Source of the DNA: Comamonadaceae bacterium
GTDB taxonomy: Bacteria > Pseudomonadota > Gammaproteobacteria > Burkholderiales > Burkholderiaceae_C
NCBI GenBank assembly: GCA_947373105.1
Contig: CANBWK010000003.1
Span: 1-64,000, forward strand
Direction of reading: 5' to 3'
Length of the DNA: 64,000 nucleotides
Below the pieces are notes generated by a model. That model was not told where the DNA came from, ran no database searches, and worked only from the letters and a program-made list of their open reading frames with translations. Positions 18,176 to 27,379 of the stretch are shown here, in pieces (positions within the stretch are counted from its first letter, which is position 1; each line of letters starts with the position of its first letter). The translations under genes and the position numbers were made by a program.

Positions 18176-19180
18176 TCAATCGACTTTAGCGCCTGAACGC
18201 CTCACGACCTCGGACAACCTTGGAATGTCCTTCGCCACCAATGCGGCCAACTCTTCAGGTTTGCCTCCGCCAGGCTCAAGCCCCATTTCAGCGAGGCGTT
18301 TGACGTTATCGGGTTGCTTCAAGATATCAGCCACATCACGCTGCAAGCGGTTGACTATGGCTGAAGGCGTGCCTGCTGGCGCAAACATGGCCTGCCAAGA
18401 ACTTAATTCAAAACCCTCAAGACCCGCTTCTTGAAGTGTGGGCAATTCAGGTGCGGCCTTGGAACGCTTGGCGGAAGTGACGGCCAGTCCAATCAATTTT
18501 TTACCTGCGATTTGCGGAATCGCCGTGTTGCTGTTTTCAAAACTAATCTGAATCGTACTGGCCAACAAATCCGCCATCATGGGGCCACTGCCTCGGTAGG
18601 GAACATGCTGCATTTGCGTACCTGTTGCCAGTTTGAACATCTCTCCAGAAATATGCTGTGATGTGCCATTGCCCGCTGAACCAAAAGAGTATTTATCAGG
18701 ATTGGCTTTGAGCAAGGCGATCAGCTCGGGCACACTTTTGACGTTCAAAGAGGGATGAACTACCAACACATTGGGCAGTGCGGCCAACAAGGTAATCGGT
18801 GCAAAATCCTTGATCGGGTCGTAGGCCAACTTGGGATAGAGAGACACATTCAAAGCATGTGAGCTGATCGTTCCACCACCCAGCGTATAGCCATCAGGCT
18901 TAGATTTAGCCAATTCTGCAGACCCCACAGATCCACCCTGCCCTGCCTTATTGTCCACCACCACCGATTGATTCAGTGACTTAGACAAACCTTGCGCCAC
19001 CATCCGACCCAACATATCGGTCGCACCTCCAGGGGCAAAGGGTACGATGTAGCGAAGGGGTTTGTTTGGCCAATCCTTAAGCGCATCTTTGGATGCATCC
19101 TGCGCCAAGGCGGATGGAGTGTGGGTTAGTGCGAGAGCAAACAGTGAGCAGAGTAACAAATGAATGGGGCGCATGAGCAT
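18176..19180 (-). CDS. Bug/TctC-family substrate-binding protein
   Basis: WPNKPLRYIVPFAPGGATDMLGRMVAQGLSKSLNQSVVVDNKAGQGG. Confidence 0.93.
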   Translation of the reverse strand: MLMRPIHLLLCSLFALALTHTPSALAQDASKDALKDWPNKPLRYIVPFAPGGATDMLGRMVAQGLSKSLNQSVVVDNKAGQGGSVGSAELAKSKPDGYTLGGGTISSHALNVSLYPKLAYDPIKDFAPITLLAALPNVLVVHPSLNVKSVPELIALLKANPDKYSFGSAGNGTSQHISGEMFKLATGTQMQHVPYRGSGPMMADLLASTIQISFENSNTAIPQIAGKKLIGLAVTSAKRSKAAPELPTLQEAGLEGFELSSWQAMFAPAGTPSAIVNRLQRDVADILKQPDNVKRLAEMGLEPGGGKPEELAALVAKDIPRLSEVVRRSGAKVD

Positions 19181-19327
19181 CTCCTAAAAGGGTTGATCAA
19201 CACATTCAACTATGCACCGTGATAATTAAGAACCGAAGGGTGTAAACCCTCTAAACCCTGCAAAAGGTGACTCCTATAATTATTTCACTGCATCTCGCAG
19301 TCAACCCGCCTTCTAAGGAGTTCATCG

Positions 19328-19843
19328 ATGACCTCGACCATCCGCTCAATCTTGTCCGCACTCGCAACCCTCGGCACTGGTATCTGTACCGTCGTTGTGA
19401 TGAGTTCATCGGCTAACGCACAACTCCTGCAGCACAAAGATTTGTCTGCCCCAATGGCCATCGCCATGGCGCAGACGGCATTGGAAACCTGCAAAACCAA
19501 TGGCTTTAACATTTCGGTAACCGTCGTCGGGCGCAATGGCGAGATCATTGTGCAAGTGCGCGGCGACAACACGGGGCCGCACACCATTGAAAACAGCATG
19601 CGCAAGGCCTACTCTTCGCGCACGTTTCGCAGCCCATCTGGTGAATTGGTAGCGCGACTGAAGGCAGATCCCACGTTCGCCTTGATACATTTGAATAACG
19701 TCATCGCCAATCAGGGCGGGCTACCGATCAAAGTAGGCGACGATACCATCGGTGGTATTGGAGCATCGGGTGCACCCAGCGGTGACAAGGATGAAGCGTG
19801 TGTCAAAGCGGGCATTGATAAAGTCGCTGACCAGCTCAAATAA
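19328..19843 (+). CDS. GlcG/HbpS family protein, exported
   Basis: AMAQTALETCKTNGFNISVTVVGRNGEIIVQVRGDNTGPHTIENSMRKAYSSRTFR; VGDDTIGGIGASGAPSGDKDEACVKAGIDKV. Confidence 0.85.
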   Translation: MTSTIRSILSALATLGTGICTVVVMSSSANAQLLQHKDLSAPMAIAMAQTALETCKTNGFNISVTVVGRNGEIIVQVRGDNTGPHTIENSMRKAYSSRTFRSPSGELVARLKADPTFALIHLNNVIANQGGLPIKVGDDTIGGIGASGAPSGDKDEACVKAGIDKVADQLK

Positions 19844-19858
19844 AGCAAATGCCTCGAC

Positions 19859-20121
19859 GCCTCGAGCGTGTCCATAGACGCCGATGACAACGTTTGGGTC
19901 TTGCACTGACCGCGCACACTGAAACCGGCGCAGCACAACAGTTTTTATACGTTGGCGCCGGCAAGGGAATCGCCATCCTCGACCGTAAGAGCCTCGACTT
20001 TTTGGGCATGATCGAAGTGCCGGGCCAACTCGGCGCCGGCCACCATATCGCCACCGATTTCAAGGGCAACCTCTCTATCGCCAAGACCGCAGCCGGCCTG
20101 CAAAAACGGGGGGTTATTTAA
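19859..20121 (+). pseudogene. remnant of an NHL/beta-propeller gene
   Basis: ASSVSIDADDNVWVLH*PRTL (in-frame TGA), then a different frame with FLYVGAGKGIAILDRKSLDFLGMIEVPGQLGAGHHIATDFKGNLSIAKTAAGLQKRG. Confidence 0.6.
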
Positions 20122-20216
20122 AGTTGTCACTTACGCGTCCACACAGCCACGTGAAATCCCCACTGGTAAAGTTCCTATTTGTGAAAGACACTGCTTTTCT
20201 GTTTGGAGGTAATTTC

Positions 20217-21752
20217 ATGATTTATTTGTCTTTTCACATACCGTCTTTGGGTCATACATGCTTCAAACTCGGAGCCCTCGCCCTTTTGTGGCCATTGACC
20301 AGCCTGGCTCAAAATACGGATGTATGCCGTGGATTTAGCACCTCGATATCGCTTCCCTCCGCACAGGTGCTGAGCGTTCAGTCACAGATGGCCGACGCTG
20401 GTAAAAACCTAAAATCTTTTTGCGAAATCAAAGTGGCGATCACCCCGGTGGCTGGCTCGCGAACCGTTGCAATCTATCGATTACCTTCCAATTGGAATGG
20501 CAAATTTCTGGGCATTGGTGGCGGTGGCTTTGCCGGCAATCTGTCAATTGCGGCGGCCCAACCTGGCTTGATGCGGGGCTATGCAGTGATGCAAAATGAC
20601 ATGGGCCACCCGAGCGAAAATGGCCTTGACCCCAGCTTTGCGGTACTGCCAAATGGACAAGCCAACACTCAAGGGATCATCGATTTTGGTCATCGCTCCA
20701 CCCATTTGTCTACTACTTTGGGGCAGCAGTTGGTCAAATCTTTTTACCAACAACCTCTCCAACGGTCTTATTGGCAGGGTTGTTCTACGGGTGGACGTCA
20801 AGGACTGGCAGAAATACAGCGCTACCCTCAAGACTATGACGGCGTGATTGCTGGGGCGCCTGTTTACACCCCTCTTGTTTATTCCAATGCCATTTTGCGC
20901 GTGCAAGCCTTTCATGCACAACCTGGTAGCAATTTGATACCTGCACATGTCCCATTGATACAAAAAGCCTTGCTAGCGGCTTGTGACGCAAAAGATGGCG
21001 TCGTTGACGGCATCCTCACCGATCCACGTGCATGCACTTGGAATCCTGCGCAATTGCAATGCAAAGGCACAACCGGTCCCGATTGCCTCACAGAGGCTCA
21101 GGTTAAAACTGTTCAACGCGTCTATGACGGCGTAAAAACAAAAGATGGTCGCTGGGCTGCCATGCCACTGATGCGTGGTGGTGAAGCCGACTGGGTCGTG
21201 CGCATGATCGGCACACCCGAGGTTCCAAGAGGGCGCAACTCAGTACTGGGTGCGCCCTTTGTGTCCCACATCGTCAAAGCCAACCCTGCTTATGACATCA
21301 TGTCCTACGACCCTGATCGGGACTTGGACGAAATTAGCACAGGAATTGCAGGGGAACATGTACACCAACAAAATGCAGACATTTCCAACTTTCTAGGTCG
21401 CGGCGGCAAGCTGTTACTTTGGCATGGATTTAACGATCCAGGACCCAGTCCATTATCAACAATCAATTATTTGGAAGCTGTGCAAGAAAAAGTGCCGACC
21501 CATGCCAATAGCGTCAAACTGTTTCTCGCACCGGGTGTGTTGCATTGCAGTGGCGGTCCTGGACCTGATCAATTTGACACTCTGAGTGCTATTGAAAAAT
21601 GGGTCGAAAGTGGCATAGCCCCCACCAGCATGTTAGCCACCAAAGCGAATGAAAAAATAAGTCGTCCGCTGTGTCCCTACCCTCAAGTAGCCCGCTACCA
21701 AGGTCAGGGAGACATACTCGAAGCGAAGAATTTTCAGTGCTCGGCACCCTGA
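20217..21752 (+). CDS. tannase/feruloyl esterase-family hydrolase
   Basis: YWQGCSTGGRQGLAEIQRYPQDYDGVIAGAP; CDAKDGVVDGILTDPRACTW; ATG at 20217 with GGAGG RBS. Confidence 0.9.
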   Translation: MIYLSFHIPSLGHTCFKLGALALLWPLTSLAQNTDVCRGFSTSISLPSAQVLSVQSQMADAGKNLKSFCEIKVAITPVAGSRTVAIYRLPSNWNGKFLGIGGGGFAGNLSIAAAQPGLMRGYAVMQNDMGHPSENGLDPSFAVLPNGQANTQGIIDFGHRSTHLSTTLGQQLVKSFYQQPLQRSYWQGCSTGGRQGLAEIQRYPQDYDGVIAGAPVYTPLVYSNAILRVQAFHAQPGSNLIPAHVPLIQKALLAACDAKDGVVDGILTDPRACTWNPAQLQCKGTTGPDCLTEAQVKTVQRVYDGVKTKDGRWAAMPLMRGGEADWVVRMIGTPEVPRGRNSVLGAPFVSHIVKANPAYDIMSYDPDRDLDEISTGIAGEHVHQQNADISNFLGRGGKLLLWHGFNDPGPSPLSTINYLEAVQEKVPTHANSVKLFLAPGVLHCSGGPGPDQFDTLSAIEKWVESGIAPTSMLATKANEKISRPLCPYPQVARYQGQGDILEAKNFQCSAP

Positions 21753-21783
21753 ATTTGCAAGCAAGCTCCAACGGCCATTAGTC

Positions 21784-21817
21784 ATGCGTTCAAAGTGCAA
21801 TCCCACTTTGAACGCAT
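21784..21817. terminator. perfect 14-bp inverted repeat between convergent genes (candidate bidirectional terminator)
   Basis: ATGCGTTCAAAGTG-CAATCC-CACTTTGAACGCAT; no clear T-run. Confidence 0.55.
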
Positions 21818-21833
21818 CCCGCCAAATCAGAAA

Positions 21834-23552
21834 TTATTTTGTACTGTCTTCAAGCGCCACGAAAGGTCCGGCTGCGTAAACGATGCGCCCACCCACCATG
21901 GTCAACTGCGAGACTATGGCGCCAATCTGATCGGTGGGTAAGCTAAGGTAGTCGCCGCTGAGCACCGCCAGATCGGCCAACTGGCCTACAGCGAGTTCCC
22001 CGCGCGTAAGCTCTTCAAAACTGAACCATGCGCTGCCTTGGGTATACAGACGCAGCGCCTCCATGCGTGTCGGAAGTTCTTCAGGCGCACGCATGGCGAG
22101 GCCAGAGATGGTTTTACCATCGAGCATCCATTGCAGTGATACAAAGGGGTTCGGCACCATCACGCGGTGCGCGTCAGTCCCCCCGCCAAGCGGCAGTTGC
22201 AGCCGCAATGCGCTGACCATCGGAGGCACGAGCCGCGCGGCTTCTGAGCCGCGCTGACCCAGAAAGGCCTCTCCGCGAAAATAAAATGCGTTTTGCATCA
22301 GCCAACCTAGACCCAGGGACTTCATTCGCTGAAGTGTTTCAAGCGATGCGTCATTGAGATGCGCAATGGACCAACGCAGTTTGGCGATGGGGGTTTCAGC
22401 GTTGACACGCGCCAGGGCGTCAAGCAGATGATGCACGGGACGGTCGTTGTGCCAGTGGAACGTTGCTGTCATGCCGCGCGATGCAGCCCAAAGAAGCACC
22501 TCATGAAGTTGCTCTTTTTGCTCGCCGCTGGGATTGTCGTTATTGTAAAAGCCCCAGGTGATATTCTCGCCAATGCCATTGAAACGCAACCACTCATCAC
22601 CGGAGCCCATCGGCCGCGTCTGAGTAAGAACCTTGAAGTCTTCAAGTTCGTGGTTGCGGCGCGGTGCGCTCAGGCTATAGCGTACGCGCACAGTCAGCGC
22701 ACGGTCGCGCCACAGCTGAAACAACGGATCGTAGTCCGCTATCTCAATGTTGTACCCGCCCGGATCACTCACGCCCGTGATACCCATGGCGTTGAGTGCA
22801 CGAAAAAATCTGCGCGTGCCCATGAGCCGTTGCGCGAAGGTCGGAGCGGGCAGCAGGTTAAAGAGATCACTGATGGCACGGTTGTCGGCAGCGAGCCAGC
22901 CGGTCGGCTTGTACTCTTGATCGCGCTCAGGGATCAGGCGCGTTGACCATTCGGCGCTACCGGCAATGCCCAGCGCGGCAGCACCGCTAGGGTCAAGCAG
23001 TACATGGGTATACAGCAACTGAATGTAAACGCGGTGATTAGGCGCAGCGGCGGCAATTTCAGCCTGTGTTGGACGTCGGTCTTCACGGAACTGGCGAGGC
23101 GTCCAGCCCCCTGCTACCACCAGCCATGAGCCGCGCGGTGCGGTCTTGGCCGCAACGCTTAGGCGCTCCATCGCTTCTTTCAATGAACGTACACCCAGCC
23201 ACTGGACCTCGGTGCTGTAGCCCAGGCCTGCGCGGATGGCGTGGATGTGAGAATCGATGAGACCCGGAATGACCGTGCGGCCACCGAGATCAATGACCCG
23301 AGTTGAGGGGCCTGCTAAGGCGCTGATGCTCAGCGCATCGCCGATTGCTGCAATTTTTCCGTCACGAACAGCCAACGCCTGCACTGGCTGGCTGTCATAG
23401 ACGACCAGCTTGCCATTGATGAGGATAGTGTCTGGCGCAGCCACTGCAATCTGCGCTTGGACGCTGCCAATTCCGATCAGTGCACAAAGAAAAATAGCAA
23501 CGACGCAGATGCGCGAGACGGCGACCCACTTTACAGGCGACGCATAATACAT
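21834..23552 (-). CDS. amidohydrolase-family protein (YtcJ-like)
   Basis: TVIPGLIDSHIHAIRAGLG, ATFHWHNDRPVHHLLDAL, GGGTDAHRVMVPNPFVSLQWMLDG. Confidence 0.88.
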   Translation of the reverse strand: MYYASPVKWVAVSRICVVAIFLCALIGIGSVQAQIAVAAPDTILINGKLVVYDSQPVQALAVRDGKIAAIGDALSISALAGPSTRVIDLGGRTVIPGLIDSHIHAIRAGLGYSTEVQWLGVRSLKEAMERLSVAAKTAPRGSWLVVAGGWTPRQFREDRRPTQAEIAAAAPNHRVYIQLLYTHVLLDPSGAAALGIAGSAEWSTRLIPERDQEYKPTGWLAADNRAISDLFNLLPAPTFAQRLMGTRRFFRALNAMGITGVSDPGGYNIEIADYDPLFQLWRDRALTVRVRYSLSAPRRNHELEDFKVLTQTRPMGSGDEWLRFNGIGENITWGFYNNDNPSGEQKEQLHEVLLWAASRGMTATFHWHNDRPVHHLLDALARVNAETPIAKLRWSIAHLNDASLETLQRMKSLGLGWLMQNAFYFRGEAFLGQRGSEAARLVPPMVSALRLQLPLGGGTDAHRVMVPNPFVSLQWMLDGKTISGLAMRAPEELPTRMEALRLYTQGSAWFSFEELTRGELAVGQLADLAVLSGDYLSLPTDQIGAIVSQLTMVGGRIVYAAGPFVALEDSTK

Positions 23553-23947
23553 TCAGTTTCGATGTACATGGCCGTGGCGCCTGGCGGCGTGCGGCGAGTG
23601 GTCTTGGTCTGTTGGTAGCCAGGTTTGACGCAGGACATTTGTACATCATCCGGTAGGACATCCTTATGAATGTGACCGCGGTAAAGCCCGAGCACGTTAG
23701 ATTTCAACACCACCGGCTTGCCTTTTTTAGGCTGCAGTATCACCTGCGCATCAAACACTGCCGAACCGCGCGCATCACGCACAAAGCCGAAGTAAGCGGG
23801 CCCCTCGCCTTTGACGTCTTTGGCCGCATCGTAGTCGTCTCCGCCGGCGATGACAGGTGTTGCAGTTGCAAAAGCGACCAAGGTAAGCAAAATTGAATGA
23901 ATCAACATAGAGATATTTGCCCTCATAAAACGATAACTAGCGAACAA
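23531..23947 (-). CDS. small exported protein with carboxypeptidase-regulatory-like fold
   Basis: Signal peptide; FGFVRDARGSAVFDAQVILQPKKGKPVVLKSNVLGLYRGHI. Confidence 0.6.
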   Translation of the reverse strand: MFASYRFMRANISMLIHSILLTLVAFATATPVIAGGDDYDAAKDVKGEGPAYFGFVRDARGSAVFDAQVILQPKKGKPVVLKSNVLGLYRGHIHKDVLPDDVQMSCVKPGYQQTKTTRRTPPGATAMYIETECIMRRL

Positions 23948-23957
23948 GCTGCCTCCA

Positions 23958-24326
23958 TTACCAACGCCAATAAAACTTCAATGAATAGATCAGTACTGGA
24001 AGCAATAGCAAGGGTACGACCCACGCCAGCGCAAGGGGAATTTTGCTACGGATTTTCTCAGGTAACAGAGAAACGATGCCACCCATAACTGCCGCGCCAA
24101 GCGACGAACTGGCAAGCCATCCGTACCAATACATGGCCGGGCCTTCGTCACGCCGTGCCGGCGCGTAGCCCAGATCGATGCGGTCGGTCCCAGGATGGTA
24201 AGTAAACAGTGGCAATGCCGCAATGTCACAGATCACATAAAGGATGGCAAAAAAGATGCCAAATATCAATGTGAAAGTGCCCCAGCGCGAAGGCGTCGGC
24301 ATTGAAGTATCGGTAGTCATATTCAT
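23958..24326 (-). CDS. small integral membrane protein
   Basis: Three hydrophobic segments; ATGA-type overlap with the upstream gene. Confidence 0.6.
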   Translation of the reverse strand: MNMTTDTSMPTPSRWGTFTLIFGIFFAILYVICDIAALPLFTYHPGTDRIDLGYAPARRDEGPAMYWYGWLASSSLGAAVMGGIVSLLPEKIRSKIPLALAWVVPLLLLPVLIYSLKFYWRW

Positions 24327-24826
24327 AGCCCAAAGCCGCGAACGTTATTGACAATGTGGCCGGCCAGAAACGTGTACCAGCAAATTGCGGCGAGCACGAT
24401 GGTCAGCCATTTGCGCGCACTGTCATAAGCTTTGTTGTGTGCGTTCTTCCACAGATACCAGTAAAACGGCAGCAAACCAAGGCCGATGGAGCTGAAATGC
24501 TCTTTCAACTCAAAGGCACCGAGCGTCTTGTAAAAACCTTCTTGTTCAATCGGAATGCGCACGTAGATGCGGTACTTGGCGTAAATCCAGCCGCCAAAGA
24601 AGAAAGCGAGAACCCACAACAGGCATACGGCGGCGGCATAACTGGGGGCCGACACCGAGCGAAAACGCCTGACAAAACCGTCAGTAGATCCTATGCGCGG
24701 CGGGACGAGTAAGGCCACGGCCTGATGCGTGAGTGCACCAAGCAGTGCAACTGCTAGCAAAGCATGGGCGGTGAACAGGATGGTCCAAAACGTGTTGACT
24801 GAGATGTAGTCGAACAGAAAATCCAT
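24323..24826 (-). CDS. integral membrane protein with His in or near predicted TM segments
   Basis: FWTILFTAHALLAVALLGALTHQAVALL, FYKTLGAFELKEHFSSIGLGLL, IVLAAICWYTFLAGHIVNN. Confidence 0.65.
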   Translation of the reverse strand: MDFLFDYISVNTFWTILFTAHALLAVALLGALTHQAVALLVPPRIGSTDGFVRRFRSVSAPSYAAAVCLLWVLAFFFGGWIYAKYRIYVRIPIEQEGFYKTLGAFELKEHFSSIGLGLLPFYWYLWKNAHNKAYDSARKWLTIVLAAICWYTFLAGHIVNNVRGFGL

Positions 24827-24847
24827 CTCGCTTCTCCGATTGCAAAG

Positions 24848-24876
24848 GGCGGCGCGAAGGGATTATTCGCGCCGCC
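24848..24876 (-). promoter_or_regulatory. intercistronic GC-rich stem-loop, 11 bp perfect
   Basis: minus strand: GGCGGCGCGAA-TAATCCC-TTCGCGCCGCC, 7 nt after the propeller gene stop. Confidence 0.65.
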
Positions 24877-24882
24877 GAAATA

Positions 24883-27030
24883 TCACTTCGCCAACGGGTC
24901 TGGCCTGATCTGGAAATGTGCGGCCAATGGCTTGGAGCCTTTACCGCCTTCAATCAGCCAAGGCGTACGGTCACCGTTTGCTGCCCACAGGCCTCGGCCT
25001 TTCCAGCCGGCATTCGGATCATCAATGCGGCCGTCAAATCCTTTGGCATAGAAGCCCAGAGGATAGGGGACACGTATCGAAACCATCTTACCGTCCTTGC
25101 CGAGAGCGACCAGCCCGTCCATCAGATTAGCGGTTGACATCGGAATGTCATCCCCCATTCCGAAGGTGTTGTGCTGATCGACCCAAGAGTAGTAGCTCGA
25201 CTCAGCGCTGTTTTCGCCAATGCCTTTAAAGCCAGGCCCTGGATACTGATGGAAGGCCCAGCCCTCAGGGCAATGGTCGCCGGTAGCATTGGGGCCGTTG
25301 AGAGGGCCTTTACACAGGCGGCGGTCAAATACGCCCATGTGGCCGCTGGCGAGCGAAAGCCAGACGCGGCCTTGTTTGTCAATATCGCCGCCGCGTGGGC
25401 CAAAGCCAGGGAGCGGAACGTTGTATTGCTCAGCGAGCGACTTGTGCGGGTTCTTCGTTGGATCGATGCGAACAATCGAGCCTGGATTACCGCGAATTGC
25501 ACCCCATATCGAACCATCTGTCGGGCTCGGCATGACCGCGTAGAACGTGGGTCCAATACGCATGTCCTTGCCCGGTTCCTGAGGCTTACCAGGTTCGGTG
25601 TACTCGTCACGTTGGCCGTTGCCGTTGGTGTCCATCACCAACGCGGTCCACCCCTGCGACTTCTCAATGTCGCCGGTCTCGTCCAGCATCTTGGTGTTGA
25701 TCCAGCCAACATTGCCGCCACCGCCGCCTGTACTCGCCCAGACAGTCTCGTTGGCATCGTAGCCAAACTGCAGGTGATGCGAGCCGAAGCAAGTCTGATA
25801 GGCCGTGTACTTCTGTGTCTTAGGATCGTACATCGTCACGCGGCGATTGGTGCTGTTGAGCGGAAACTCGACGGCCGAAGGATGGCTAGACCCTTTTTTG
25901 CAGAAATCGGGGTTGTCCGGCTTGTGGCCCGTCGCGGCAAGCCAGATACGGCCTTTGCGGTCGAACATTGAGTTGTGGTTGTTGGCCCTGCTGTTCCAGA
26001 TGTTTTCTTCGCCCCAATAGGCCGAAGGTTGCAGAATCTTGATCGAGCCCGCGTTCCCTGGGCCAAGCGCCAACGGCATGTCGGGTGTCGTAGGCAGTAC
26101 GAAATTCGTTGCGACATTTTTGATCGGGTCAAGGATCGGCATATCGTCGCAAGCATGTTCGCATTGACCATAAACAGGTCCGTAGGCGTTAACCGTGGGA
26201 TAGCGGCGGTCGCTGGCAATCAAATCATGCAGATACTGTTTGTCATTGTGCCAGTCACGCAAAGTGACCACGATGTTACGCTCAACACCTTGTGGCCGCA
26301 CTGGTTTGGTATGGGGCAACTCACCTTTAGCGACACGCTCGGTCCAGTCGGCAAGATACTTGAAGGGGAGACCGCCCATCTGTCCTGCGGCCTGAAGAAT
26401 CATGTTTTCACCAGCCTGTCCAGACTGAATGCGTCGGATCCATGCGTCCTTATGGGTCTTGCCATCAAGGTGGAATTTCGGAATCGTGCGCGTCGCAAGC
26501 TGCCCCAACTGGTGACAGCCAACGCAACCGTTGTTCTTCATCAGATTGAGATAGTCGGTGAGCTTGAAGTTCTGGGGCGCTTCCTTGCTGCCGAACACAC
26601 TGGCCTCGGGGATTTTCATCATCGAATACCAATACTGCGCCGGATAGTAGTGTGCAGCGGCCTTTTGATTTGGCGCGGTCACGGCTTTCAGATTCAGTTG
26701 CTTGCCCGGAACACTCTTGACCTTTGGAGAGTCCACCAGACCGTAGCCACGCACCCAAATGTTGTAACTGGCTTTTGGCAGGTCAGGGATGACATAACGC
26801 CCCTTATCGTCGGTAACAACGATACGTATGAAACGCACCGGAAGATCTCGTGTTTCCGCAATCACCCAGACACCAGCCTCCGGCCCCTTAGACCCTGTGA
26901 CGACGCCGCCAATATCGTCTTCGTCAATGGAGACTGCTGTCACTTGCTGTGCTTGCGCCAAGTTAGGTGCATACAAGCTCGTCACGGCAATAGCCATTGC
27001 AGCCATGCCAGCCAATAAGATCTTACGCAT
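24883..27030 (-). CDS. exported beta-propeller (Vgb-like) protein with carboxypeptidase-regulatory domain and one c-type haem site
   Basis: Signal peptide; VTDDKGRYVIPDLPKASYNIWVRGYGL; MKNNGCVGCHQLGQLATR (CxxCH); propeller-like GRIWLAATGH, GSIWGAIRGNPGSIVRIDP, GRVWLSLASGHMGVFD. Confidence 0.72.
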   Translation of the reverse strand: MRKILLAGMAAMAIAVTSLYAPNLAQAQQVTAVSIDEDDIGGVVTGSKGPEAGVWVIAETRDLPVRFIRIVVTDDKGRYVIPDLPKASYNIWVRGYGLVDSPKVKSVPGKQLNLKAVTAPNQKAAAHYYPAQYWYSMMKIPEASVFGSKEAPQNFKLTDYLNLMKNNGCVGCHQLGQLATRTIPKFHLDGKTHKDAWIRRIQSGQAGENMILQAAGQMGGLPFKYLADWTERVAKGELPHTKPVRPQGVERNIVVTLRDWHNDKQYLHDLIASDRRYPTVNAYGPVYGQCEHACDDMPILDPIKNVATNFVLPTTPDMPLALGPGNAGSIKILQPSAYWGEENIWNSRANNHNSMFDRKGRIWLAATGHKPDNPDFCKKGSSHPSAVEFPLNSTNRRVTMYDPKTQKYTAYQTCFGSHHLQFGYDANETVWASTGGGGGNVGWINTKMLDETGDIEKSQGWTALVMDTNGNGQRDEYTEPGKPQEPGKDMRIGPTFYAVMPSPTDGSIWGAIRGNPGSIVRIDPTKNPHKSLAEQYNVPLPGFGPRGGDIDKQGRVWLSLASGHMGVFDRRLCKGPLNGPNATGDHCPEGWAFHQYPGPGFKGIGENSAESSYYSWVDQHNTFGMGDDIPMSTANLMDGLVALGKDGKMVSIRVPYPLGFYAKGFDGRIDDPNAGWKGRGLWAANGDRTPWLIEGGKGSKPLAAHFQIRPDPLAK

Positions 27031-27379
27031 TGTCTTGTCCTTTTGTTATAAATAGATTCAGTTTTGGAATATGCATTTTTTACTCGGAATCTCTGAGTCG
27101 ACTCACTTGCTATCAGTCAAACAACTGTCACCCCACGCTGGTAACTTTGAAGCATTGCGAATCACGTGATTTATTTAACAACATCGCATCTTATCGAAAT
27201 TAACAGTTCATGCTGAGATACTCCATCAGAGTAAACCCTTTAGTCCCCTTCTGCTGCCGTCACAAAGTCAAATCACTCAATGGGCGGATTCAAAAGTGAA
27301 TTTTCAACGCTTCCAAGTTTCAAATAACAAAAAATGTAGCTGATTTTTTAAATTTTCAACTATGTCGGTTATTGAAATA

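Noticed and set aside
22359-22946. 195-aa plus-strand ORF opposite the amidohydrolase
   Set aside because: Antisense shadow ORF; the amidohydrolase reading is clear.
25975-27018. Long plus-strand ORF (347 aa), with 25171-25971, opposite the haem-propeller gene
   Set aside because: Shadow ORFs antisense to a well-supported gene; no recognisable domain.
5954-27236. GRGTAAAC-like octamers in several intergenic regions (5954, 5982, 13768, 27229; GTGTAAAC at 19240)
   Set aside because: About four occurrences of such a degenerate octamer are expected by chance in 64 kb on both strands.
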